Source: Jacaranda mimosifolia (Eukaryota > Streptophyta > Magnoliopsida > Lamiales > Bignoniaceae). From it: a DNA stretch of 64,000 nt. A program made the position numbers and the translations under genes. Within the stretch, counting starts at the first letter, position 1. Each line of letters starts with the position of its first letter. The stretch lies in assembly GCA_018894105.1 (NCBI GenBank), contig CM032122.1, forward strand, positions 35,743,404 to 35,807,403. Reading direction: 5' to 3'. Below the pieces are notes generated by a model. It saw only the letters and a program-made list of their open reading frames with translations. It was not told the DNA's origin and searched no databases. This document shows positions 24,277 to 36,561 of the stretch, piece after piece.

Positions 24277-26985
24277 ATGGAGTTTTGGGGTTAGTTCCTT
24301 TTTCTCTACTTCTGGCCACTGTGTGTGAAGGAGTTCATCTGAGCATTCATTTTTTTCTTCTTTGTATTTCAGCCTTTTGTGTTCTTGTGTGAATTCAATT
24401 TAGTTGGCTGTACGAATTGTTTTTGTTTTTGTTTTTGTTTTGTTTCTTTTGCGTTTTGTGTTGGAGCAATTTTTGCATGAACTTTTCAAAGTTAATTATT
24501 GTACGCTGAGGACTTATGCTGCGCTTAAGCTGATGGTTTGTTGTTGATTAAATTATGATTTTGTTGTCTGAATCATTCCAAGTTTTATTTCTAGACCTTA
24601 TCCGCACGGGAAATGTTTGTTGTTGACTGCTCTTTTTTGTTGTCCCAATTATCCTAATCAGTTTAATGATTTTGTTGTGCGAATTGCGTTTCATTTCATT
24701 ATCCTGCTTTTGGATTTTTTCATGTAATGTGCTTAGTTGGATTTATTCATTTTGTTACAATTCGTAGGAGTTGAAGTGAAACCCGGAAAACCACTAAAGG
24801 TCCAACCCCAGTATGGTAAACTGATTCACATCTCACAGGTAAGAGCAATTTTTTCTATCTCAAAGAAGTAGTTGATTTTTGTTCTTTGCTTTGTTTGATC
24901 TTTTAAATGTCAACTATTTTGATAATTGTTTCCAGGCAGCATTGGGGGAGGTGAAGGATGTGAAAGGAGCCAAGTGTGTTCCCCTTCGCCTGAAGGTTGG
25001 TAACAGAAACTTCATTATAGGATCTCTTTCAGCGGAAGAAAGAACTCAGTTGATGTTTGATTTGGTCTTTGAGAGAGAGTTTGAGCTCTCGCATGACTGG
25101 AAAAATGGGAGTGTGTACTTTATTGGCTATCTTGCTGATGATCCAGCTTTAGGTGCACAACTTTACCTGATCCCATATTCCCATGTTGTCTTAGATGTTT
25201 GGTGTGCCCTTATTCTCTCTTCCGTCCTGCTTTCTTTACTCATGCTGTCTCTTTACTAAATATATTAGCATGTGTGGTGCATTGTTTCATATAGATATCA
25301 CCCATGTATTATTGCATGGAAATAAGAGCTTGCTTTATGGATATTTAGGAATTAAAGACATGTTCTTGTGCTTTACTACTTTTGTGCTATCTAATAGGTC
25401 TAATGATGATAGAATTACCTTCATGTTGAGATGGGTGTTAATCCTTATATTGTGATGTTGTTAGACCTTATGGGCTTGTGGTTTGGACTGGTGGAATGTT
25501 GGGCATATTTCCAGGTCCCTCCATTTCGCCATTTAGAAAAATAGATGTACAACCTTGGTTAAAATGGGTTTTTCCATCTCAGTTTTTCTCTGGGACGGAA
25601 AGAAATGCTATAGTATTTCTGTTGTTTTTGCAGTGAAGTCAATGCTCTAGCTTAGCTTGTACATTATATTTCTGAAAACTGCAGGTGCTTGTGTTTTAAT
25701 AGTTCAGTTCAACAATTATCCTATGCCGCCATCAACAAGGAAACTAACATATGTGCTTTTTCAGAAGTATATTCCCTTTGAATTACTTTACTTCTGCTGC
25801 CTTGTTTTCATTGGACTGCTAACATCTCCCTTTTTGTTTAGATGGTGAAGATTTCTCCGACGAATTTGGGGATGAATCTGAGGATGAGCCATTGGACGCT
25901 CATGAAAATGGTACACCCTCTCCTTCCTCTCTTCCAAACACTCTAACCGATCCTTGCAAAAGGAAAATAGAACTTTTAGAGTTGGTGTGATGGGTTTCTT
26001 TTACCACAATATTTTGTCATAAGAAAATAAAACTTACGATCATCTTCTAATCTTTTTAGGTAAGTTGAAGCCTAAACTTGGGGATGTGAAGGCTGCTAAA
26101 AATTCTACTCCTACTGGTAAGGCTGGAACCAAGAGAGAAGAGCAGTCTGATTCTGATGAAGATGAGGATAACAGTGAATTTGATTCGGATGATGAAATGG
26201 CATCTGGTGGATCACCACAAGAAGATTCTGATGACATCTCTGCAGAAGTATGTCCTCATTATAATTTCTGGGGGCAGCTATGTGTTTTTCTAGTTACTTG
26301 TCTGAGTTCCTTTATTAGTTTCTGATGCTGAGTTCATTTCCAAAAATAAAATATTTTCATGAATCCGTCCATCAACTTATATGCTGAGATGGCGTTCAGG
26401 ATTCTGAAGATGATATGGATGGAAGTTCCAGGAAAGATGAGTTGCCAAAGGTATAGATACTTCATTAATTTGACATAATTTTATTGCATATGGCTTTGGT
26501 TAATTTCAGTATGTATTGAAGGTGTCGCTGCTCAAGAAAAGACCAGCCAAATCTGCACAGGCAACTACCGCTGCTGCCAAGAAAGCTAAATTATCTACTC
26601 CCGACAAGAAAGGTTTCCTTTCCTTTCCTTTGTTTTTTTGCTTGTGTTTTTTGTTTCTCATTATGACAGATCAACACCACACACTAAGATGTCTACGTTT
26701 GGTGATCTGAGTTTTTCACTGTGTGTTTAAAACATTCTTTCCAATAAGAGTCGAAAGCATCTGTTCCTATTTTATGCTGATAAAGCCGGTCTTGTCACTT
26801 TTTGCCCAAAAAATGGGAAAAGGATTTTGTGAGTTGAGATGAATATGGGGTTAAATTAGAAACTTTTTGTAGGTAACAAGAAGGGCCATAGTGCAGCTCC
26901 TTTCCCTTCAAAACCTGCTGGGAAAACTTCAGTTGGCAACAAGTCAGAGAAGGGTCACACTAATGCCAAGCATGGCGGCAAATGA
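24277..26985 (+). CDS. HDT: HD2-type histone deacetylase (HDT/HD-tuin family)
   Basis: Eight coding exons join in frame: 24277-24289, 24768-24838, 24936-25152, 25842-25910, 26060-26247, 26400-26450, 26510-26612 and 26873-26985, giving 274 residues. The N-terminus is the family signature MEFWG, followed by a domain of about 100 residues with the conserved His25 and an Asp at 70 and the block FELSHDWKNGSVYF. These plant-only nucleolar proteins act in histone deacetylation and gene silencing. Two acidic blocks follow (EDFSDEFGDESEDE, and DSDEDEDN then DSDDE), then a lysine-rich segment with a likely nuclear signal (AAAKKAKL). The C-terminus ends NAKHGGK but has no Cys pair. The C2H2 finger found in HDT1 and HDT3 is therefore absent, as in some family members. 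The acceptor of exon 7 could instead lie at 26521, which would omit four residues. Confidence 0.95.
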
Positions 26986-27699
26986 AGTTTTATTCAAAAT
27001 AAGCAGTTGAAGCATATTTTTGGAGTTAGGTATATCTATTGGAACTGACATCAACAGAATGGATTGTTTTTGGAGCGTAGATTTGTGATCAGGATACCTC
27101 TAAACCATGATTGGATTCTGGAAAATTTGCCCTGTATTATTCATTTTTGTCATAGATTTTTGATGCTTTATTTCACCTTATTTATGTTCTTTTAAGACGT
27201 TACTTTTTGGGCTAAATTTTCTTCATTTAAATGAAATCCATTTGAGTTTTGGGTGGCAGCATCCAGCCCAATGAACAGATTGAAAAGTAACACATCCTGA
27301 ATGTGTGTATTAAAAGGGGCAGGACCAGAAGAATCTGAGTTCGGTTACAACAAAAAGTCTTCGGCTTCTACTATAAGTATTATAATCATGCAAAATAAAT
27401 TTATATATGGGTTGAAAAATTATAAAAAGACTTGCGGTTTTCTACACACAATCCAAACAGATAAAATCAGCTTATCATGATATATACTGCGAACCAAACT
27501 AGTCCTAACGGTTATACCATAGCAGAACAGAGGAAAACTTAAGAAGAGACAAATACCGTTCTGTTTTTAAATAAACATCATAAGAGTTATTGCATTTACC
27601 CATACACCAAAAGTAGGAGTTTTGGCACCCATTAAAAAAAACAGCGTCCAACATGCTAAAAACGACAATGACGAGCAACCTAGTTAACCTGAAAATTGA
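26986..27699. other. HDT 3' UTR and intergenic DNA
   Basis: The first 200-300 bases are T-rich and probably the 3' UTR. The rest has no gene on either strand and leads into the converging U2AF35 tail. Confidence 0.5.
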
Positions 27700-29014
27700 A
27701 AAAACTAAAACAAGTTAATGATTTCAGCCTCCAGCGAAGTCCTCAACTTGCCATCATCTTTATCATCCTGATCCTGCAAACGAACCAAACTCCCTGACTG
27801 GAACCAAAACAAACACCTGTACAACAAGTTCCATTATAAGCTGTCATTAAAATCGCTTCTCAAACTCTCTATTATAAGCAGGGAACCTGGACCTGCAAAA
27901 CTTGTTCATTGGGTGAGTTCTTTAACTTTAAATACTTCAAAAAATGAAAATTTCAAAAGATGAAAGTAAAAACTCACAAGCCTGGATGTGATGTGGGTAC
28001 AGGATACCTGACTGCACACACAAACACACAAAAACATGCTTGCAAAACAAGTATTTAACTTGAAACATCCATTTAAGGCTAATGGTTGGTGGGGAACAGG
28101 ACTCAGAGGAGGCGAAGCATAAAGGCAAAGTTCTACATTAGAATAAGACAAGGACTCAGATGCGAAACATAATTGTAAAGTTCCATATTGCAGTAAAAAC
28201 ATTTTGGCTGCTAAGGGAACCTACGACACAATAACTAAGATCATCTTAAACCACCAAATAAACAAAATCCACAAGATTCAAAGAGGAATCTTATCATGCA
28301 ACCAAAAACCTACATCCTATTAGGCTGGAATATTGTACTTACAAATTGATGTTCAATTACATCATATAATTTTTCCAAATTAGGCATTTACATCCTGTGC
28401 TCGTAATCTCAGGAATTAAAATAAAGTTATCGCAAATTTTACACACAAAAGATAAGCATCCTTCTTGTAGAAGAAAGACTAAATTTTGATGCATGTGTCA
28501 AATTTTCTATGAAAAGTCAAGATGTAGTATAGAATAATTTTCAAAAGCAATTTCTACAACAAGAAATGATAAAAAAGGCTTCAAACAAAAAAAAATCTTG
28601 AACGGAAAGGAGACATTTGATAAATAAAGCCAAGATTACTCTGGAAGGTAATAATGACATATTAACCAGCCAGAGCCAGAACTGACAGCAAGACTTGAGA
28701 AGACAGAAACAAAAACAGCTTTGGATTCAGAATTGTTTACAGTAACTGAAGGACAGTAATTACTATTTCAAAGGATCCATGCGATGTACTAATGCACACA
28801 AAACAAGCATGTCAAGAGACGTCAGAAAGACACAGAGGCAGACAAAATTTTATCATGTTCCATATGACAGAATTGTAAACCTGCACACCACCTGCACAGT
28901 GGAAAATGCGCAATAAGCTATATTTCTAGGACAGGTCCTTTCTCAAGAAAACTTCTTCATAACAATAAAATTCTGGGGATGGAAAAGAGAGAGAACAAAC
29001 CGGCGCTAAAATCA
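27700..29014 (-). other. Probable spliced 3' UTR of U2AF35
   Basis: Downstream of the U2AF35 stop, the minus strand shows exon-like blocks bounded by good sites: TTTTGCAG|GTCCAGG near 27893, TTTGCAG|GATCAGG near 27778, and CTGTGCAG|GTGGTG near 28895. None extends the protein. Introns in this position suggest alternative ends or control by nonsense-mediated decay. No other gene is seen in this stretch. Confidence 0.4.
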
Positions 29015-31379
29015 TCAATACCCATATCCATTCTGCTCCAGTTGCTCCTGGCCACGATTATGATCTCCACCCTCCACATAGCCATGGTTGTCATTTTCAG
29101 CTCTATAATCCTTGCCACTAGCAGCTGCCTTGCTGGCACGTTCAGCCTCTTCCTTCTCCCTGTTCCACTGCTCAATTTTAGCTCGCCGCTCTTCACTTCC
29201 TTCCCTAATAGGACTGCGGTCCCTCCTGCCACCTGGGCTTCTACCCCTTCTGCGGCTTGGACTGGTGCTTTTGTGTCTCCTGCTCCGACTTTCATGGTAA
29301 TCCCGATCATCATACCTTCTGCTGTGATTGCGACTTCCATGAGAGCGCTCTTCATAACTACGATGCCTATAGGGACTTCTGCTTCTGCTCCTGCTTCGGC
29401 TACACCTTCTCCGGTGCTTCCCAAACAATTGGCGTCTCAACTCCCTATATCAGATTTACGAAGGTATCAATTAAAAATATGCGCAGTTTAACTATGTTTT
29501 TGGTCTCTGCTACTGACAAATAATTACAATACCTGCTAATCCTCTTCAGGTGCATGAAGTTACAGTATCCACCACGGTTGCAGGCATCCTCCTCGTACTG
29601 CCTACAGGTGGCTTCACGAAAGTCAGTCACTGGAGAGAAATCAACAATGATGGGCCGGCCTGCAGATACAATCATTAACACACAAAATCATGTTCAGTCT
29701 AAATACCAAAGAACTATAGTCCTACAAATAAAATTCAATAGGCAACTGTAACATCCCACAGAAAGCCCAATATTAGTGTACATAAATATAAAAGGAACCA
29801 AAAATTTATGACCTGCATAATATCTTCCAGTCAGATTTTTCAAAGCATTTGCTGCATGCTCTTCCTCTCTAAACTGAACATAGACATTGCCAACCTGCCC
29901 CAGGAAAAGGCTATTAGTACTTGCAAAATCCACTTAAAAGGATACTAAATTTGGTAAATTGTGAATGAATTAGCAAAAATTACCATATGATCTGCCAGAT
30001 TGTCACAAACATTCAAGCTTTCAATTTCTCCGTACTTGTTCAGTTCCTCAAACAGGTCTTCATAAAAATCCTACAGCCACATATAAAAAGGAAACAAAAA
30101 ATCAAATATACATTCAAGAACCACAAGCAAAACACCTAATACCACCATTCAGTTGGAATTAAGCAGAGTATCAAACAAGGTTTTTGGGGTGGGGGGGGGG
30201 GGGGGGTGGGGGATTGGGAAGAGAAAAGGGGGGGGGGGGGGGGCAATGGGCAGTTGATTACAGAAAATATTCTCAAGCACAAGCCCAGAAATCTCTCAAG
30301 AACAAATGAAAGTAGAAAAATAAAGAAATCACAAGAAAATCTGTCCTAACTTAGAATATGTAACTGTTAAAAAAATGCACTTGCTCAAACACCAAAAATT
30401 TTAAAATCAGATAACATAAGATACGACAAACTAAAAATTGTTCACCCTTAACACTTTGTTTCCATTCAATTGTAGATTTAAACAGAGGCTTGTATAGACC
30501 ATAACCCCACCAAACAACAACTAGCATCCAATTTAATAATTAAAAGCAAAACAATTATAATTCAAGCATAATGATGACGGATATTATCCTCGAAATACTT
30601 GAAAACATGGATAATGTCAAAATCTGATTCAGCTGCCACGTCAGTAAACAAAAGAGAAAATTTGAAAGAAAAATAGCAATTCAATGACTAATCATTTTCT
30701 AGAGCACATCATAGAATGATTCAGCTTAAAAGTTCCAGAAATTTACCAAAAACTAATAAGCCGATCAGAATCACAAGCAACTGGAAAGCCATAAAATTTT
30801 AAATCAATAACCACTAATTTACTCCTCTTTCGTGCAACACATCATATTATTTATTACATGCTATTAACCAAAATTAAATAAGTGAAACCACAAATCGTGA
30901 AAATTAATTCTGTTCTGTTCTGTTCTTCAGAATACCCAAATCATTAATATAACACCGGAAAATCTCACGTCCATCGAGATTCGTCAAACTAAAACTCGCA
31001 GTCCCAAAAGAGGTAGCTAAAAACAACCATTCAAAAGAACAAACATATTTATCACAAAAAACAGAAAAAGGACGTTTTAAAATTAATGAATTAATTAATT
31101 AATTACTAGGCTGAAAAAAGAATTGGAAAAAGAAAGGGCAACCTCGAAGTGTTCCTGCATCTTCTTGGGGTCGATCGGTTGGCCTTGAGCGTCGACCCCG
31201 GGGGTGATCATGTCCGGCCGCTGGTACATGTTGGACAACAACAGCGTCGGGCTTATACTAGGCTTCGTGTGGAGTCGCGAGCAACGGTCGCCGTGCCTGC
31301 ACGCGCCGATCTTGAAGTAGAACGGGCAGTTCACCCGGTCCTTTTCCGTCCCGAATATCGACGCCAAGTGCTCCGCCAT
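29015..31379 (-). CDS. U2AF35: Splicing factor U2AF small subunit (U2AF35)
   Basis: Five coding exons on the minus strand (31379-31143, 30070-29984, 29894-29813, 29659-29533, 29444-29015) join in frame to 320 residues. U2AF35 binds the AG of the 3' splice site as a dimer with U2AF65 in the nucleus. Seen in the sequence: a first CCCH finger (C18, C27, C33, H37), a U2AF-homology (RRM-like) domain from about residue 45 to 143 ending [11 protein letters not shown], a second CCCH finger (C154, C162, C168, H172), then an arginine/serine-rich tail ([10 protein letters not shown] and further SR and RG repeats) with a glutamate-rich stretch [16 protein letters not shown]. The start is [10 protein letters not shown], the usual family start; a TTG two codons upstream was ignored. 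The length is slightly above the Arabidopsis proteins, mostly in the tail. It is divergent from tRNA-Leu. Confidence 0.97.
30186..30243 (+). repeat. Two long poly-G tracts in U2AF35 intron 1
   Basis: Two runs of about 16 and 17 G are separated by GTGGGGGATTGGGAAGAGAAAA-like spacing. On the transcript strand they are poly-C. They could form G-quadruplex structures in the DNA and are prone to length errors in assembly. Confidence 0.85.
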
Positions 31380-31440
31380 TGCCAAATTCCAATAACCAGA
31401 AGCTTCCTATTTTTTATTCTTTTCACCCGGAGATCCTCTG

Positions 31441-31492
31441 ATTAGGGTTTCGGACTAAACTGGGAATTGGGGCAAGAAAGAGAGTATATATA
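31441..31492 (-). promoter_or_regulatory. U2AF35 promoter: TATA box and telo-box-like element
   Basis: On the minus strand, CTATATATAC (about 31484-31493) precedes AAACCCTAAT (31441-31450), which then lies in the leader 60-70 bases ahead of the start codon. Telo boxes near the transcription start are common in plant housekeeping genes. Confidence 0.6.
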
Positions 31493-31590
31493 GAAGAGAC
31501 GAGAGGCTAATTGAAGTCCAGTTCTGGATTCTTCTAAAGCTATCCAAAAAAATAATAATTAACAAATCGTATTACAACTTTGTCGCACAG

Positions 31591-31673
31591 GGTGGTTTGC
31601 CCGAGAGGTTAAGGGGGAAGACTTAAGATCTTCTGCACATAAGTGCGCGTGGGTTCGAACCCCACAGCCACCA
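31591..31673 (+). tRNA. tRNA-Leu, anticodon TAA
   Basis: This is an 83-base class II tRNA. The acceptor GGTGGTT pairs with AGCCACC, with discriminator A at 31673. The anticodon stem GAAGA/TCTTC encloses the loop CTTAAGA, giving anticodon TAA for leucine codon UUA. A long variable arm follows, and the T arm has GGGTTCGAACCCC. There is no intron. A TCTTTTC stretch directly downstream can stop RNA polymerase III. It stands about 210 bases from the U2AF35 start in divergent orientation. Confidence 0.96.
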
Positions 31674-31830
31674 TCTTTTCCAGATTTCACTTTTTGGATC
31701 TTTTCCCTTTTTTAGCAATATTCCTATTTATCTATATATTTTTCCATTTCCTTTTCTCTTTTTCTGAAGTGGGGTTGGGGTATCCAGATTCTCTGCTTCA
31801 ATTTTATTAAGATCGCTACATTATTGGTGA

Positions 31831-32111
31831 CGGTTTGGTTTTATTTTCATTTCTAATTCTCATTTCTACTGTTTTCAAAATATTGAAAAGTAGTTAATAA
31901 AAATAAATTAAAAATAAATTTATATTTGGATAAACTATTAAAAAAATAATAATTATGTTAGGTTTAATAGGTTGTAGAGAGAGAATATATAGGTTGTTAG
32001 AAGAAGATATATAGAAAATAAAAATAATATCAGGTGAAAATACATAAAAAATAATGTATTTTATTTTTAAAATAAAATATAAAAATGAATTTTGAAAATA
32101 AAACCAAACGG
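31831..32111. repeat. MITE, family A
   Basis: The ends CGGTTTGGTTTTATTTTCAT and GAAAATAAAACCAAACGGG are a near-perfect inverted pair. The interior is noncoding. This is the clearest family A copy. Confidence 0.75.
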
Positions 32112-32340
32112 GCGTACTGTTTCAATTGTTTGTCAAATGTTTTTGCAAATGTTACCTTATAATTTGAATAGTTCTCTTTTACTTTGGTCCTTAATTCCTG
32201 CAGTTACTCTTTTACCCATTTATAAAATGATGATACTATTATTAATAAAAAATTAGACAACATAAATTGTATTCACATCAACATATAAAGTTCCAAATAG
32301 AAAAGCACAAGCATCTTTTGCATTATAATAGTTTATTTTA

Positions 32341-32350
32341 TATTCATTTA
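32341..32350. repeat. Target-site duplication, left copy
   Basis: TATTCATTTA directly abuts the left end of the Mutator-like element and is repeated exactly at 36552-36561. Confidence 0.7.
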
Positions 32351-35300
32351 CTGTTAATTATCCGAACTCCTCCCTGAAGTTTGACTTATTTACAAAAAAA
32401 AAAAAATCAAAGGTTTGACGAAATTACTAATATCCTCTGGAGGTTTTGCTCTGTCTTATATTTTTAAAAGTCCGTTAAACTCCGTCAAAAAAAAAAATAA
32501 AAATTTGCTGACGCCATCAAAAAATTTATATGAATATCCAAAAAAGGCCCTTCGGATACTGTTATTGTTATTTTTGAGACAAAAATACTCTTGGACCTAT
32601 TTGTAATAATTTTAAGACTATGTTTTATTTGTTGATTTTTTGTAAAGCAATGCAATTGGTAGTTTGACAAAATTTACAATAATTTTTATTTCTTAATGTT
32701 TGATTTTACATTTAAAATATATTTTTTTATCCCCTTAAGTTGCACTATACAATATTACTTTTATCTCCCTAGAAAAATAAAAAGCTTACGTAAGTTGAAT
32801 AATCAAATCCTTTTATAAATAAAAATTAAGAAACATTGCAAACACCCCCTTGAACTTTGAATAAAATTACATAACATGTTAGAAAAGAAAGACTAAAATT
32901 TGTGCACCAACTATAAAAACTACAAGAGCCTTACATTTCAATCCTTCAAATATTCAAGATTTGACAGATTCATCATTGAAATACATACAAAATATAGTTA
33001 GAAAATTATCCACCAAGATAACAAAAACATCCATTATAGGGTTATAACACAGTCATTAAACAACAGAACCCAACATAGAGTTTTTCACAAATTCATATTG
33101 ACAAAAGAAACACAATGACAGATTTAAACAACATCACCACACTGTCCTCCACCCCCATGTGCACATGTGCCTTAGCAGATGCAGAGCTAGTTTTAGCCTT
33201 CTTTTTCTTCTTCATTTCTCTTAGAATTTCGGCCAAATGAGTGTTAGCATCAAAATAGACAGATTTGTCAATTCTTCTCTACAAAAAGAAAAGAAAACAT
33301 TAATCAACAAGTTTTAAAAATTCAAATATGCCTCAGTATCATCAATTAGAGACTTCAAACCTTCTTCCTGTTCTCAAAGGTGGACTGAGATGGCTGTTTG
33401 CAAGTCCTTTTATTGTGCCCAAATGACTAGCAGGTGTTGCATCTAAGAGCGCATGATCTTTTGCTTTATATGACATTTGGTGCCTTACTTAGCTCTCTTC
33501 TTCTGCTCTTCTTAGGCCTACCTGGTAGCTTCTTTATTTTAAGAGGAAGAACTTTTTCTGGCTGTGGACTCAAAGTTGAAGGCCAAAAGGTAATATCCAG
33601 AATTAGATGTATCACCTTTGAGTAGGCCCTTAAGTAAACAGTCCTATAGAAGCTAATATTTGAATAAAACTCTATTGACTCTCTCCTGTGGGATATGGCT
33701 AATATAGCATGCTTGCATGGAATGCCAGAAATATCCCATTCTCTGCAAGCACAGCTTCTATCATCAAGGTTGACAATGTAATGCATCCCTTTATCTAACA
33801 TCTGGAACTCATATGCACTACTAATTGTCAACTGACATGATACAACTTCCTCCTTCAAACTATTGATCTTTGAGACCACATTTTCATAAACACAGTTAGT
33901 CCACCTTAACCTCAGCTTAGTCATTGACTTTGTTGGAAGACCATCAAGAAGGGTTAAAATTGGTTTTGACCTTAATTCACCTATCCAGTGGATGAAAGAT
34001 TCAGAAATATTACTTGTGACATGATTATTTTTCAACCTTGAATCAAAAGTATGCCTTGCCCACAGTTAAAGAGGAATTCCCATCAACCAATCATGTGCAG
34101 CCTGCCTATGCTCCTTGATCTTATACATTGCCCAATTAAAGCCTTGGGCATTGTAAGAACGTGTAGCTATCCAAAAATACTTTTTCAAAAACATTCCGGG
34201 AAAGTAATGTCTAAAATTGGCATAAATATGCCTGCAACACTTCCTATTTACTGCACTGGGAGCAAACTCAGTTATAGCTTGAATGAGGCCCTATCAATAG
34301 AAAAAAAGAAGTCACCAATAATATCACATAATAAACCCTTCAACTTTCTCGCACATAACAAAAAACCCTTTAGTTAATGTTACTATTACATTTACCCTCT
34401 TAGGGTAATCTTCGTATTACATTTACCCCTCCTTTCCATTTGAAAAGCTCGACAAAGACTTAATCAAATTTGCATGCCGAAGACATCACCTGGAAAAGTC
34501 TACAATTTTGTAGATACATATCAAGAAAACCGTTAACTATAACAAACATAAAATGTACATCCTTCAAATAGTTATAATCTTACCTTTACCCCATCATATT
34601 TTACAGATGTAACAAACAAACATTTTGAAATACAATCATAGTACATAATTTGAAAAATCTATATATGATATTACATTAACCCCCTTAAAGTTTACAAACC
34701 TAACCAAAAAGACATTTTAGTTAATTAAAGATAACCAATAAAACCATTTAAGTTGCAGAAAGAAAACAAAATATAGGAATACTTCATGTCTATCAATCAT
34801 GAAGATCCTCAGGATGTGTAGCTACCTCACCAACAAACTCCAGCACATCTTGTGTAGCTTTTGAACTCTCAGCAATAAGCTCTACAACAAGTTTTGGAGC
34901 TTTTGCACTCTCATTACTAGGCTCCACCACTGTTTGTGGAGCTTGTGAATCATCACCGATGGCCTCAACACCACATTCAGAAGCCTTAACAAACATGTTC
35001 CTCAACAACTTCAAAAGTATGACCCTCACCAACAGGATCTTTAGAACACTTATCATCAACAGTCTAATACAAAGTAACATATGCAACATAATTATAAATA
35101 TGTCCACATACTTCAAATAAAACTTCATTATACGCCACTAACTTATATATATATAATTACATAAACCCCCTTCAATTTCAAATAAAAAACCAATACAACC
35201 CTGACATTTATTTGTAATTTAAAAAATATCCAGAAAACTTACACTTACATTCTCTTCAGTCTTAGCCCTCTTACCAGTTGGAACAATTTCTTCCCCTTCT

Positions 35301-36551
35301 GCCTGACTAAAACCTTCTCCACCATCAATTTTGTCAATGTTGCACCCTTCATCAACATAAGCAGCCTCCAGCAACTTCTCAAATGAATGGTCAATAGCCA
35401 GAGGAAGTGTCTCTTCTATTACTATGAATAAATCTATCTATTTCATACATTGATTGAACTTAAACATATTTTGTAGAGACCTATTATCACCCTAATACCA
35501 ATGTACACAAAATCACATCTAAACATTAAAACGAAATTTCCAGAAGAAGATACATTCTTTAGCATACCCTCTATATCACCAATCAATTTTTCATAAGTGT
35601 ATGCTTCAGGATCTACATTTTCAATCTTGTAAGTGAGTCAAGTATATGCACAACAAGGTTAACAGTTTTAGAACCCATATCTGTAATAAAAAATTGAAAA
35701 ATACAAATTACTAAAATCAGTAAAACATTACATTTACCCTCTTCTACTTTTATGATATTTACATATAATGGCATCTGATTTTTCATAACAAACAGAACAA
35801 TCCATCATTCTATTGCAGCGAAAATCAGTCCAATAACATCAGTTTTACTGCACCATTCATCAACAAACTGAAAGCTATCAACATGCCTGAACTAAATTAT
35901 GTTTAAAATACATATTCAAGTTCATTTTTGGTGGAAAAATAGAAAACCCACAGAAAATAAGAAAAATCCATAAATTACGATAAAAAAATAGAAAAATGGT
36001 ATTTTTGGATAAAATCGAAGAATATATAACGTAGTAACAAGATCTAACAAAAATAATAGATTTTGGAAGAAAAAAATCATACCTTTCTCAAAGTTGCAAA
36101 CCCTAGTTTTTTGAAACCGCTCCCTTGAAAGTGAACTCCAATGGCCACTGATCAACGTCTAGAATGGAGAGAATAATGATGGGTTTGAGAAGAAGATGGG
36201 TTTGGGGAATGTAGGCCGACGATTTTTTTAGGATTTTGAGAAAATTTTCTTTCTTTCAATGAAAATGAGAAGAATGAGGAAGACAATCATCTTCCGCTCT
36301 TCTTTACCGCCAAGACAAAGGCCTTTCGGCTATTTCCACAGGTAAGGGTCATTTTTGTCTTTGGCAAATTTATATTTTTTTTGTGTTGTTGGGGGGGGGG
36401 GGGGGAAGGGGCAAGGGTGAAATAGACATTTCACCCTTGCCATCCAACTTAACTGTCGTCCGTTAGCTCCAAGGGATTTTTGTAATTTTCTCAAACATTT
36501 GGACGTTGTTGTAAATAGGCCAAACTTCAAGAGGGTCTGGCTAATTAATCC
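32351..36551 (-). mobile_element. Mutator-like element (MULE), internally deleted
   Basis: Imperfect terminal inverted repeats of about 95 bases are visible. The left reads GTTAATTATCCGAACTCC then CTGAAGTTTGACTTATTTAC. The right, reverse complemented, reads ATTAATTAGCCAGACCC then TTGAAGTTTGGCCTATTTAC. Weaker similarity may continue to about 250 bases. A perfect 10-base duplication (TATTCATTTA) flanks both ends; Mutator elements make 8-11-base duplications. Inside, on the minus strand, are a leader with a likely donor near 36080, an acidic N-terminal exon near 35280-35420, a weakly coding block at 34793-35128, and the C-terminal half of a transposase (33130-34290). The central catalytic part is not recognisable. 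The element should need another MULE to move. Confidence 0.85.
33130..34290 (-). pseudogene. MULE transposase, C-terminal half, broken
   Basis: An acceptor (TTGATAG|GGCCTC) at 34290 opens a frame through a conserved Mutator segment (RSYNAQGFNWAMYKIKEH, then AAHDWLMGIP). TAA at 34066-34068 interrupts it, and it resumes in the same frame with LWARHTFDSR and NISESF. Next come a SWIM zinc finger (CAC then ten residues, then CKH), an AT-hook-like GRPKKSRRRE, TAA at 33466-33468, and a CCHC zinc knuckle (CX2CX3GHX4C) that is itself broken by TAG at 33427-33429. A further lysine-rich exon lies near 33130-33280. The aspartate/glutamate catalytic centre that should lie upstream is missing. Three in-frame stops show it is inactive. 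Confidence 0.75.
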
Positions 36552-36561
36552 TATTCATTTA
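36552..36561. repeat. Target-site duplication, right copy
   Basis: TATTCATTTA is identical to 32341-32350 and abuts the right terminal repeat of the Mutator-like element. Confidence 0.7.

Noticed and set aside
28979..29491. 170-codon plus-strand ORF, and the 155-codon minus-strand ORF 28957-29424
   Set aside because: Shadows of the arginine/serine-rich last exon of U2AF35, whose codon pattern keeps other frames open.
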